DNA of 64,000 nucleotides from Pseudoxanthomonas koreensis_A. Lineage in GTDB: Bacteria; Pseudomonadota; Gammaproteobacteria; Xanthomonadales; Xanthomonadaceae. Numbering within the stretch: position 1 is the first letter of the stretch; each line of letters opens with the position of its first letter. The notes under the pieces were generated by a model that saw only the letters and a program-made list of their open reading frames with translations, was not told the origin of the DNA and did no database searches. A program made the position numbers and the translations under genes. The DNA lies in contig NZ_CP169056.1 of the NCBI RefSeq assembly GCF_041890415.1, forward strand, positions 2,728,001-2,792,000. Reading direction: 5' to 3'. Below are positions 31,324 through 39,422 of the stretch, piece after piece.

Positions 31324-32058
31324 GTGAGCCGGCCGCCGCTGCAACTGACCGACACCGAGCGGCTGATCTTTGCCCTGGACGTGCCCGACCGGGCGCAGGC
31401 GCTGGCCTGGATCGACCGCCTGGGCCAGACCGTGCAGTTCTACAAGATCGGCATGGAACTGCTGGCCTCGGGCGAATACTTCCAGGTGCTGGACGCGCTG
31501 GCCGCACGCGGCAAGAAGGTGTTCGTGGACCTGAAGTTCTTCGATATCCCCGCCACCGTGGCCGGCGTGGTCGCCGGGCTGGGGCGCTGGCCGGTGAGCT
31601 ACTGCACCATCCACGGCTGGCACCCGGCGATGATGCAGGCCGCCGCCGCGGCCAATGGCGGCGACATGCGCCTGCTTGCGGTCACCGTGCTCACCTCGAT
31701 GGACGGCAGCGACCTGCGCTCGATGGGCATCGACGCCGACCCGGAGCGGATCGTGGTCGAACGTGCGCTGGCCGCCCAGGCGGCCGGCGTGGACGGCGTG
31801 ATCGCATCCGGGCTGGAGGCCGGCCCGATCCGGCGGGCCACCGGTGCCGGCTTCTCCATCGTGTGCCCGGGCATCCGTCCCGCAGGCCCGGTCGGCGACG
31901 ACCAGAAACGCAGCGTCGGCGTGGCCCGCGCGCTGGCCGATGGCGCCGACGCCCTGGTGATTGGCCGGCCGATCCGCAATGCCCCCGACCCGGCGGCGGC
32001 GGCGGCGGCGATCCAGGCCGAAATTGCACTGGCTATGTCTGAAAAATCAAAGGCTTGA
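31324..32058 (+). CDS. pyrF: Orotidine-5'-phosphate decarboxylase
   Basis: Encodes 244 residues from a GTG at 31324, with GGGAG eight bases before it. The first strand LIFALDVPD and the catalytic segment VFVDLKFFDIPATV (the DxKxxD array) identify the enzyme, with VCPGIRP and ALVIGRPI in the phosphate-binding loops. It makes UMP from OMP, the last step of de novo pyrimidine synthesis. It is monocistronic or first in line before a lipoprotein gene, with a terminator at 32170 between them. The upstream region 30837-31323 is shared with the divergent xylB unit. Confidence 0.95.
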   Translation: MSRPPLQLTDTERLIFALDVPDRAQALAWIDRLGQTVQFYKIGMELLASGEYFQVLDALAARGKKVFVDLKFFDIPATVAGVVAGLGRWPVSYCTIHGWHPAMMQAAAAANGGDMRLLAVTVLTSMDGSDLRSMGIDADPERIVVERALAAQAAGVDGVIASGLEAGPIRRATGAGFSIVCPGIRPAGPVGDDQKRSVGVARALADGADALVIGRPIRNAPDPAAAAAAIQAEIALAMSEKSKA

Positions 32059-32112
32059 TGGCTGCAACCTCATGTGTTGCCTAAAGTTCTGCCCGGCGTT
32101 AGCATGACCCCG

Positions 32113-32195
32113 TCCGGCCCGGCCGGAGCCATGCCACAACACGATGTCCTCCAGCTTCGGCTGGTTTTCGGGGAGGCCAGGCGCCTCCCCTTTTT
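32113..32195 (+). ncRNA. Possible small structured RNA between pyrF and the lipoprotein gene
   Basis: Three successive hairpins are seen: TCCGGCC/GGCCGGA (32113-32127), CCAGC TTCG GCTGG (32151-32164, with a UUCG loop), and the terminator stem at 32170. Such a series ending in a U-run resembles a bacterial sRNA of about 100 nt, but no convincing promoter is found and it may simply be the 3' end of the pyrF mRNA. Confidence 0.3.
32170..32195 (+). terminator. Intrinsic terminator downstream of pyrF
   Basis: GGGGAGG and CCTCCCC form a perfect 7-bp stem followed directly by TTTTT. It isolates pyrF from the lipoprotein gene at 32304. Confidence 0.9.
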
Positions 32196-32303
32196 GTGCC
32201 TGGGGTCCGGACGGGCCCTGTCGTGCCCGCCCCCGGCGCGGGTTGCCCGGCCCGGCACCAGCGGCCACACTCGGGCCGGGAACCCGACCCGGGGAACGGC
32301 TGC

Positions 32304-33266
32304 ATGCATCCACCGCGCTTCCACGCGCCCGCGCAAGGCCGATCGAGGCTGGGCGCGGGCCTGCTGCTGCTGGCCATGCTGGGCGGTTGCGGCAAACCTG
32401 CCGCGCCGGAACTGCCCGGCGCTGCCAGCGAGCCGGCCGGCGCGGTCCGCCAGCTGGTCACCCACCTGGGCAACAACGACCTGGCCGCCTTCGCCCGCGA
32501 CGCCCTGCCGCCCGATATGCATGCCGGCCTGGCCCAGGCCTGGCGCGACGACCGCAGCCGCTGGCCGCTGTCGGAGTTGCCGCTGGACAGCCAGTTGCAG
32601 CCAGCCCTGGCGGCGCTGGCCAGGCCCGGCGCCGAGCAGGCACTCGGGCAAGCGTACGACCGCCAGTTCGCCGGCCAGGGGGTGGCCCTGCGCGATGCCG
32701 CCCGCTCCCTGGCCCTGTTCGGCGCCCAGTACCTGGAACAACAGGGGCACTACAGCGCCGAGGAACGCGGCCACTACACCCAGGTCGTTGCCGCGCTCGG
32801 GGCCTGGGCCGTGCGGGCGCCACTGGGTGACCGCAAGCGCGCCCATGCGGCGATCGGCCAGCTGACGGCTGCCGCACGCGCCACCGGCCTGGACGCCGAG
32901 GACAGCCTGCGCGAGGCCGGCATGGAAGAAAGCCTGCGCAGGCTGGGGCCATTCCTGGCCGCGACAAAAGCGGTGATCGCCGGGTACGGGCTGGACCTGG
33001 ATGCCAGCCTGGCCGAACTGCGCACCGGCCTGGTGCAGGAGGATGGCGACCAGGCCAGCGTGCGCATCCAGTACGCATTGGGCAGCACCGAGATCGACAC
33101 CGTGGTCAGCCTGACCCGGCGTGGCGGCCACTGGTACCTCAGCGATTACCTGGCCCAGGCCGATGCCCTGCTGGCCGCTGCCGCCGCGCAGGCCATCGCC
33201 GAGTTGCCGGGGCTGCCGGAGCCGCCACCGGCCCCGGAACAGGATCCACCGGCACCTGCGCGATAA
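32304..33266 (+). CDS. Hypothetical lipoprotein
   Basis: Encodes 320 residues from the ATG at 32304. A signal peptide ends in the lipobox LAMLGGC (Cys29), so it is exported and lipidated. The rest is alanine-rich and mainly helical, with no recognised catalytic motif; the C-terminal part (SVRIQYALGSTEIDTVVSLT, then GGHWYLSDYLAQAD) resembles the beta-strands of small NTF2-like or DUF-type periplasmic domains. It ends in a proline-rich tail and is followed 7 bp later by plsB. Function is unknown; cotranscription with plsB hints at an envelope role. Confidence 0.8.
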   Translation: MHPPRFHAPAQGRSRLGAGLLLLAMLGGCGKPAAPELPGAASEPAGAVRQLVTHLGNNDLAAFARDALPPDMHAGLAQAWRDDRSRWPLSELPLDSQLQPALAALARPGAEQALGQAYDRQFAGQGVALRDAARSLALFGAQYLEQQGHYSAEERGHYTQVVAALGAWAVRAPLGDRKRAHAAIGQLTAAARATGLDAEDSLREAGMEESLRRLGPFLAATKAVIAGYGLDLDASLAELRTGLVQEDGDQASVRIQYALGSTEIDTVVSLTRRGGHWYLSDYLAQADALLAAAAAQAIAELPGLPEPPPAPEQDPPAPAR

Positions 33267-33273
33267 TCGCCCC

Positions 33274-35973
33274 ATGCCCGAACAGAATCCCCTGCCGTTC
33301 CCGGAGCCCGCGCCGGGCGATCCTTCGGCGTCCCCGGCTCCGGACCAGGCCACTTCCGCGCCGGCACCCGCCGTTGCGGGCGACGGCGCTGTCCCCCCGG
33401 AGTCCGCTGTCCCCCCGGAGTCCGCTGGCGCTGCGGCCCCGACGACGGCCACCGCCCGGCCCCCGGCGCAGGCCAAGCGCCCGCTGTGGGCGCGGCTGCT
33501 GGGCTGGCTGTCCGATCCGTGGCTGGACCTGAAGCTGGAGCCGGGTGACCGGCCGCTGGACGACGGCGACCCGCGCCCGCTGTGCTACGTGCTGGAAGAC
33601 TACGGCCTGTCCAACGCGCTGATCCTGGACAAGGCCTGCCGCCAGGCCGGCCTGCCCTCGCCGCTGGTGCCGCTGGCCGGCGATCCCACCGGCCGCAAGC
33701 GCGCCTACCTGGCGCTGTCGCGACGCAACGCCGCGCCGCTGATCCCCGACCAGCGCCCGGCCGCACGCACCCATTCGGACTCGCTGGCGCGGCTGCTGCA
33801 GGCCCATCGCGCCGACCCGGCGCTGGACGTGCGCCTGGTGCCGGTATCGATCTTCGTCGGCCGCGCCCCGGACCGGCACAGTGGCTGGTTCTCGGTGCTG
33901 TTCTCGGAAAACTGGGCCATCGTCGGCCGCTTCCGCCGGCTGCTGGCGATCCTGCTCAATGGCCGCGACACCCTGGTCCGCTTCGCCACACCGGTGTCGC
34001 TACGCGAAACCGTGGCCGAAGGGCTGCCGCCGGAACGCACCGTGCGCAAGCTGCAGCGCGTGCTGCGCGCCCACTTCCGCCGTATCCGCGCGGCGATCAT
34101 CGGCCCGGACCTGTCCACTCGGCGGCTGCTGGTTAACAAGGTGCTGGCCGCCGAGAGCGTGCGCGAGACCATCGCCAACCAGGCCCGCCGCGATGGCAGC
34201 AAGACCGCCGAGGCGTGGCGCAAGGCGCATGCCTACGCCTGGGAAATCGCCGCCGACTACTCGCACCCGGTGGTGCGCTCGGCCAGCTTCGTCCTGACTC
34301 CCATCTGGAACCGGATCTACCGCGGCGTGCTGGTCCATCACCTGGACAGGCTGAAGGAGGCCGCGCCCGGCCACGAGGTGGTCTACGTGCCCTGCCATCG
34401 CAGCCACATGGACTACCTGCTGTTGTCCTACCTGCTGTACGAGCGCGGCATCGTGCCGCCGCATATTGCAGCCGGCATCAACCTCAACCTGCCGGTGGTG
34501 GGCACGATCCTGCGCAAGGGCGGTGCGTTCTTCATGCGCCGCAGCTTCCGCGGCAACCCGCTGTATTCGGCGGTGTTCACCGAGTACGTGGCCCAACTGG
34601 TCTCCGGCGGCTACTCGCTGGAGTACTTCATCGAGGGCGGGCGCTCGCGCACCGGCCGGCTGCTGCAGCCCAAGGGCGGCATGATCGCCATGACCGTGCG
34701 CGCGTACCTGCGCCAGCCCACCCGCCCGGTGCTGTTCCAGCCGGTGTACATCGGCTACGAAAAGCTGATGGAGGGCAACAGCTACCTGGACGAGCTGTCG
34801 GGCAAGCCCAAGGAAAAGGAATCGATCTGGTCGCTGCTGTGGGGGATTCCCAAGGTGCTGCGCAGCAACTACGGCCAGGTGGTGGTCAATTTCGGCGAAC
34901 CGATCCGGCTGGACGACATGCTGGCCGAGCGCGCCCCGGGCTGGGACGGACGTCCGCTCGGCGAAGAGGAGAAGCCGGCCTGGCTGGCCGACGCGGTCGA
35001 CGCCCTGGCCCAGAAGATCCAGGTCCAGATCAACTGCGCCGCGGACGTCAACCCGATCAACCTGCTGGCCCTGGCCCTGCTGTCCACGCCCAAGCACGCC
35101 ATGGGCGAGGGCGACCTGCGCGCGCAGATCTGGCTGTCCAAGACCCTGCTGGAGGAGCTGCCGTACTCGGACCGCTGCACGGTCACCCCGCATGCGCCGG
35201 AGGAGATCATCGCCCACGGCGAGGAGATCGGCGTGCTCAACCGCACCCCGCACCCGCTGGGCGACGTGCTCAGCGTGCATGGCGATACCGCGGTGCTGCT
35301 GTCGTACTTCCGCAACAACGTGGTGCACCTGTTCACCGCATCGTCGTGGATCGCCTGCTGCTTCCAGCACAACCGGCGCATGAGCCGGCGCACCCTGGTG
35401 CGGCTGGGGCGCACGCTGTACCCGTTCCTGCAGGCCGAGCTGTTCCTGCCCTGGAGCGAGGACGAATTCGCCCAGCGGGTGGAGCGCAACGCGGATGTGT
35501 TCGTGCGCGAGGGACTGCTGCTGCAGGAAGGCGAGGACGAGGACCGCATCCTGTACCGCAACCAGGGCCAGAGCGACGAGGTGTTCCGCCTGCGCGCCAT
35601 CGGCCACACCCTGCAGCAGGCATTCGAGCGCTACTACATCGCCATCTCGGTGCTGGTGAAGAACGGGCCGGGCACCTTGGGCACGGCCGAGCTGGAAAGC
35701 CTTTGCCAACTGGCCGCCCAGCGCCTGAGCCTGCTGTATGCCCCGGCTGCACCGGAGTTCTTCGACAAGAGCCTGTTCCGCGGCTTCATCCAGAAGCTGC
35801 GCGAGATGCGCGTGGTCTGGCCGGACCAGAACAGCAAGCTGATGTTCGACGACCGCCTGGACGTGTGGGCCAAGGACGCCAAGCTGATCCTCGGGCGCGA
35901 GCTGCGGCACACGATCGAGCGGGTCAGCCCGGAGGCGGCCAAGCCCGTGCAGGAACCCGCGCCGGCCGACTGA
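33274..35973 (+). CDS. plsB: Glycerol-3-phosphate 1-O-acyltransferase
   Basis: Encodes 899 residues from the ATG at 33274. The PlsB acyltransferase motifs are present: HX4D (PCHRSHMDYLLL, His375 to Asp380), GGAFFMRRSFRGNPLY, FIEGGRSRTGRLLQPK and LFQPVYIGYEKLMEG. The N-terminal ~55 residues are a low-complexity Pro/Ala stretch not shared with E. coli PlsB, and contain a perfect 18-bp tandem duplication (33391-33426, encoding AVPPES twice). It makes lysophosphatidic acid at the inner membrane, the first step in phospholipid synthesis. It starts 7 bp after the lipoprotein gene. Confidence 0.96.
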   Translation: MPEQNPLPFPEPAPGDPSASPAPDQATSAPAPAVAGDGAVPPESAVPPESAGAAAPTTATARPPAQAKRPLWARLLGWLSDPWLDLKLEPGDRPLDDGDPRPLCYVLEDYGLSNALILDKACRQAGLPSPLVPLAGDPTGRKRAYLALSRRNAAPLIPDQRPAARTHSDSLARLLQAHRADPALDVRLVPVSIFVGRAPDRHSGWFSVLFSENWAIVGRFRRLLAILLNGRDTLVRFATPVSLRETVAEGLPPERTVRKLQRVLRAHFRRIRAAIIGPDLSTRRLLVNKVLAAESVRETIANQARRDGSKTAEAWRKAHAYAWEIAADYSHPVVRSASFVLTPIWNRIYRGVLVHHLDRLKEAAPGHEVVYVPCHRSHMDYLLLSYLLYERGIVPPHIAAGINLNLPVVGTILRKGGAFFMRRSFRGNPLYSAVFTEYVAQLVSGGYSLEYFIEGGRSRTGRLLQPKGGMIAMTVRAYLRQPTRPVLFQPVYIGYEKLMEGNSYLDELSGKPKEKESIWSLLWGIPKVLRSNYGQVVVNFGEPIRLDDMLAERAPGWDGRPLGEEEKPAWLADAVDALAQKIQVQINCAADVNPINLLALALLSTPKHAMGEGDLRAQIWLSKTLLEELPYSDRCTVTPHAPEEIIAHGEEIGVLNRTPHPLGDVLSVHGDTAVLLSYFRNNVVHLFTASSWIACCFQHNRRMSRRTLVRLGRTLYPFLQAELFLPWSEDEFAQRVERNADVFVREGLLLQEGEDEDRILYRNQGQSDEVFRLRAIGHTLQQAFERYYIAISVLVKNGPGTLGTAELESLCQLAAQRLSLLYAPAAPEFFDKSLFRGFIQKLREMRVVWPDQNSKLMFDDRLDVWAKDAKLILGRELRHTIERVSPEAAKPVQEPAPAD

Positions 35974-35978
35974 CCCGC

Positions 35979-35998
35979 GCCGGCCTGCTCAGGCCGGC
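35979..35998. terminator. Stem-loop between plsB and the YdcH-like gene
   Basis: GCCGGCC, loop TGCTCA, GGCCGGC. It lies between two convergent genes and overlaps the stop of the - strand gene. There is no T-run, so termination would be weak or rho-assisted. Confidence 0.5.
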
Positions 35999-36192
35999 TC
36001 GTCCGGGATCAGCAGGCTCTCCAGCTGGGCGATGCAGTCCTTGAGCTGCAGCTTGCGCCGCTTCAGGCGCTTGGCCTCCAGATCGTCCACCGGATTGGCT
36101 GCCAGCAGATGGATGCGCGCGTCCAGCGCGCGGTGCTCGGCGCGCAGCGCGTGCAGGCGCTCGGTGATGGCAGCGGGGTCGGAGGCTTCCAC
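35989..36192 (-). CDS. YdcH-like (DUF465) small coiled-coil protein
   Basis: Encodes about 67 residues if the GTG at 36192 is the start; no ATG or good ribosome site is found nearby, so the start is uncertain. The sequence ITERLHALRAEHRALDARIH, then NPVDDLEAKRLKRRKLQLKD, then CIAQLES, matches the YdcH/DUF465 pattern of two antiparallel helices with a KRLKRRKLxLKD core. Proteins of this family are about 70 residues long and of unknown function. It converges with plsB and is divergent from ttcA. Confidence 0.8.
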   Translation of the reverse strand: MEASDPAAITERLHALRAEHRALDARIHLLAANPVDDLEAKRLKRRKLQLKDCIAQLESLLIPDEPA

Positions 36193-36282
36193 GCCGGCCA
36201 GCTTACACCGGCCCCGGTGCGCGCCGACATGCGCGGCCGTGCGCGGCCGTGCATCAGCCGGCCCCGGTAGAATGCGCGATCC

Positions 36283-37179
36283 ATGAGTGTCGTCCTGCCA
36301 TTGCCCGAACCCGTCTCCCGCCGCATCGGCCCGCGCGCGGTCCAGCGCGGGCAGGTGAAACTGGCCAGGCGGTTGCGCCGCCAGGTCGGCCAGGCCATCG
36401 CCGACTTCGGCATGATCGAGGCTGGCGACAAGGTCATGGTGTGCCTGTCCGGCGGCAAGGACAGCTACACCCTGCTGCACATCCTGCTGCAGTTGCAGCG
36501 CAAGGCGCCGGTGCCGTTCGAGCTGGTGGCGGTGAACCTGGACCAGAAGCAGCCCGGCTTCCCGGAGCACGTGCTGCCCGACTACCTGCGCCGGCTGGGC
36601 GTGCCGTTCCACATCATCGAGCAGGACACCTACTCGGTGGTCACCCGCGTGGTGCCGGAGGGCAAGACCATGTGCTCGCTGTGCTCGCGCATGCGCCGCG
36701 GCGCGCTGTACACCTACGCGGCCGAGCACGGCTTCACCAAGATCGCGCTGGGCCACCACCGCGACGACATGGTGGCCACGTTCTTCCTCAACCTGTTCCA
36801 CCACGCCAAGCTGTCGGGCATGCCGCCCAAGCTGCTGTCCGACGACGGCCGCCACGTGGTGATCCGGCCACTGGCCTACGTGCGCGAGGCCGACATCGTC
36901 GAGTACGCGACGGCGATGGAGTTCCCGATCATCCCGTGCAACCTGTGCGGCAGCCAGGAGAACCTGCAGCGCAAGCAGGTCGGGCTGATGATGCAGCAGT
37001 GGGAACGCCAGTGGCCCGGACGGATCGAGACCATCGCCCGCGCCCTGGGCGACATCCGTCCCTCGCAGCTGGCCGACCCGGCGCTGTTCGACTTCCAGGC
37101 CCTGGGCCACCGCGAGGGCGCGACCACTGCCGACGCCCACGACTGGCTGGCCGGGGAGCCGGCCGGCGAAGGCGCCTGA
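36283..37179 (+). CDS. ttcA: tRNA 2-thiocytidine(32) synthetase
   Basis: Encodes 298 residues. The PP-loop SGGKDS is near residue 56, and the two CxxC pairs that hold the iron-sulfur cluster are CSLC (about 131) and CNLC (about 219), the TtcA arrangement. LGHHRDDMVATFFLNLF is the second ATP-binding region. It thiolates cytidine 32 in certain tRNAs. It stands alone between the YdcH-like gene and the AraC-type regulator. Confidence 0.96.
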   Translation: MSVVLPLPEPVSRRIGPRAVQRGQVKLARRLRRQVGQAIADFGMIEAGDKVMVCLSGGKDSYTLLHILLQLQRKAPVPFELVAVNLDQKQPGFPEHVLPDYLRRLGVPFHIIEQDTYSVVTRVVPEGKTMCSLCSRMRRGALYTYAAEHGFTKIALGHHRDDMVATFFLNLFHHAKLSGMPPKLLSDDGRHVVIRPLAYVREADIVEYATAMEFPIIPCNLCGSQENLQRKQVGLMMQQWERQWPGRIETIARALGDIRPSQLADPALFDFQALGHREGATTADAHDWLAGEPAGEGA

Positions 37180-37227
37180 ACGCAACCCGGCATCGGCAGT
37201 GGCGGGCCGCGCACCGCAGCGCGGCAA

Positions 37228-37251
37228 GGTCATCCCCGATCAGGGATGACC
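37228..37251. promoter_or_regulatory. Perfect inverted repeat upstream of the AraC-type regulator
   Basis: GGTCATCCC, spacer CGATCA, GGGATGACC: a perfect 9-bp dyad 58 bp before the regulator's start. A related site is found at 39206-39228, before the neighbouring secreted-protein gene, so it is a strong candidate for the binding site of the regulator at 37310 or of an upstream controller. Confidence 0.75.
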
Positions 37252-37309
37252 CGCGGGCCGCAGCCTGGCGCACTCTGGTGCCGCCGGCGAGGCGCTAGGA
37301 GGAACCTGG

Positions 37310-38428
37310 ATGGAGCTGCAGAAGGCCGTGTTGCTGGTCGCCATCAGCCTGAGCGGGTGGAGCGTGCTGGCCCTGCTGGTGGACCGCCGCGGCCACCCGG
37401 GCATCCATCGCGCGTTCGCCCTGCTGCTGGCTTCGATGTGCGTGACCCTGGGCTACTTCTACTCGCGGCTGGTGGTGCCCGGCGGCGTGCCGCTGCTCGG
37501 TGCCGGCGCGCAGGCAGCGCTGTGGCTCAAGGGTCCGCTGCTGTGGTGGATGGTCCGGCTGGCCGCCGGCCGGCCACCGGCCAGGCCGGGCCTGCACCTG
37601 GTGCCGTTCGCCGTGGTCCTGACCACGCTGCTCGCGCGCCCGTCCACCGGCCTGGTCCTGCAAGCGCTGGGATGCCTGCATGCACTGGGCTACCTGGTGG
37701 CATCCGGCCGTGGCCTGGCTGCTGCGCGCCCGCGCCTGGCGCGGATCTGGCGCGGCCATCCCAATACGGCCTACTACTGGCTGCTGTGGCTGCTGGCCGG
37801 GGTGGTGGCCATGGTGGCGGCCGACCTAGCCTTGATCGTGCCGGGCCTGTTCCGGGGCCAGGTGCCGATCGCGGCGCTGGAACGGGTCGCCTGGCCGATC
37901 AGCGCCTGGCTGCTGGCCGTGGCCTGGGCGCTGCTGTACCGCCCTCCGCGTTTCCGTGGCGGGGCCGCGACGACCAATGCCGGGCCCGGGGACGAGGCTG
38001 CCGGCACGGTGCCGGACGATGCGGGGCCAACCGCCACGGGCCCGGCCAACTGGCGCGAGCTGGACGAAGGCCTGGCCTGCGCCCTGGCCGGTCAGTTGGA
38101 CCGGCTGATGGACGAACAACAGCTCTACCGCGACGGCGACCTGTCGCTGCCGCGCCTGGCCGGCCAGCTGGGAATCAGCACGCACCAGACTTCCGAGCTG
38201 CTGAACGTGCACCTGGGCATCGGCTTCTACGAGTACCTGGCCCGGCAGCGCCTGGCCCACGCCTGCCGCCTGCTGCGCGACCCGGACTGCGAGTGGCGGG
38301 TGATCGACATCGCCTTCGAGTCCGGGTTCGGCAACAAGAACTCGTTCTACCGCCAGTTCCGCGAGGCGCTGGACATGACCCCGGTCCAGTACCGGCAACG
38401 GCACCAGGCCGGGGCCACCACGGCCTGA
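37310..38428 (+). CDS. Membrane-embedded AraC-family transcriptional regulator
   Basis: Encodes 372 residues; AGGAGG precedes the ATG. The N-terminal ~215 residues hold six or seven hydrophobic spans (LLVAISLSGWSVLALLVDRR, WLLWLLAGVVAMVAADLALI and others), followed by a low-complexity linker rich in Ala/Gly/Pro and a C-terminal AraC DNA-binding domain: LSLPRLAGQLGISTHQTSEL for the first helix pair, then VIDIAFESGFGNKNSFYRQF for the second. Such one-component sensors act from the inner membrane. Its stop is 2 bp from the stop of the convergent secreted-protein gene, and both genes carry a GGTCATYCCCG-type dyad upstream. The signal is unknown. Confidence 0.9.
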   Translation: MELQKAVLLVAISLSGWSVLALLVDRRGHPGIHRAFALLLASMCVTLGYFYSRLVVPGGVPLLGAGAQAALWLKGPLLWWMVRLAAGRPPARPGLHLVPFAVVLTTLLARPSTGLVLQALGCLHALGYLVASGRGLAAARPRLARIWRGHPNTAYYWLLWLLAGVVAMVAADLALIVPGLFRGQVPIAALERVAWPISAWLLAVAWALLYRPPRFRGGAATTNAGPGDEAAGTVPDDAGPTATGPANWRELDEGLACALAGQLDRLMDEQQLYRDGDLSLPRLAGQLGISTHQTSELLNVHLGIGFYEYLARQRLAHACRLLRDPDCEWRVIDIAFESGFGNKNSFYRQFREALDMTPVQYRQRHQAGATTA

Positions 38429-38430
38429 AC

Positions 38431-39153
38431 TCAGTCCCAGGCGCCGAGGCGGTACCACTCCAGCCGTTCCACGCCCTGCTGGAAATCCTCCTGCCGGGCA
38501 AGGAACTGCGCATCGCCCGGATACTGGTCGATGGCCTCACGCGAGGCCCAGCGCACCAGCACCACCAGGTCCGGCGGCCGGACCTCGCCGTCGGTGAGCG
38601 TCTCGTACCGGTGCGCCGGCAGCATCAGCACCGTGCGTGCGCCCAGGCGCTCGCGCAATGCCGCGGTCCCGGCGTAGTAGCGGTCGTAGGCAGCCCGGTC
38701 GCGCAGCCACAGCAGGGCCAGGGTATGTGGCTGGCCGCGGTCGATGTCGATGGCCTGCGGCGCGGCCACATCCATCTCCACGGCCTGGAGCTGCTCCCAC
38801 CCTGCGCTTCGCAGTGGGCCGTAGTCGGCCAGGTAGCGGGGATTGGCGCGGGCCCCTGCCGCCGCCTCCCTGCCCGGCCATGCGTACAAGCCCACGCCTT
38901 GCGGCGCGCCATCCCCCAGCAGCACTTTCTCCACCCGCAGGCTCGCGAGCTCGCGCATCCCGGCCTCCTGCGAAAGCGGGAACGCGCCCTGGAAGTAGGT
39001 GGCGCGGGCGTCCTCGCCGCCGGCCCGTTCCTCGGCCAGCACCAGGGTCAGCACCTGGCCTGCCGCGACGGGGGTGGCGGCCAGGGCCTGGGAACATGCG
39101 CACAGCAGGGCAATGGCCAGCAGGCCACGCAGTGATCGACGGGTCGGGTCCAT
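38431..39153 (-). CDS. Secreted protein with two DUF1330/ABM-like domains
   Basis: Encodes 240 residues from the ATG at 39153, preceded by CGGAGGAC. A signal peptide (RGLLAIALLCACSQALA) is cut near ALAAT; the cysteines in it do not make a clear lipobox. Two similar ferredoxin-like halves are seen: one starting LTLVLAEERAGGEDARATYF, the other LALLWLRDRAAYDRYYAGTA and ending DLVVLVRWASREAIDQYPGD, the latter typical of DUF1330 proteins. Function is unknown. It probably belongs to the regulon of the AraC-type protein at 37310 because both share an upstream dyad. Confidence 0.75.
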   Translation of the reverse strand: MDPTRRSLRGLLAIALLCACSQALAATPVAAGQVLTLVLAEERAGGEDARATYFQGAFPLSQEAGMRELASLRVEKVLLGDGAPQGVGLYAWPGREAAAGARANPRYLADYGPLRSAGWEQLQAVEMDVAAPQAIDIDRGQPHTLALLWLRDRAAYDRYYAGTAALRERLGARTVLMLPAHRYETLTDGEVRPPDLVVLVRWASREAIDQYPGDAQFLARQEDFQQGVERLEWYRLGAWD

Positions 39154-39205
39154 GGCGTCCTCCGGTGGTAAGGCCGCCAGTGGAGCGCACGGGTGCGGTC
39201 CGGGC

Positions 39206-39228
39206 GTCCCTCCCGAACGGGAATGACC
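39206..39228. promoter_or_regulatory. Inverted repeat related to the AraC-gene site
   Basis: On the - strand this reads GGTCATTCCCG TTC GGGAGGGAC. It matches the site at 37228-37251 at 17 of 23 positions, with the left half-site GGTCATYCCCG almost identical, and lies 53 bp before the start of the secreted-protein gene. Confidence 0.65.
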
Positions 39229-39422
39229 ACCGCCGGCGCGCCCACCGTCCCCGTGCACGGGGACACCCGCGGGCCGACTTGTTACCCTGAGCATCCTGCG
39301 TCGCCTTCGTCGGCCCGGCCATCCCGGCATGCCGCGCGGCCGCGCCTCCCAGCTGCCCTTCCCGCTGCCGACCGCCCGCGCCGGCCGGTCGCGGCCGCGT
39401 CCATCCTGCCATCGACACCGAC

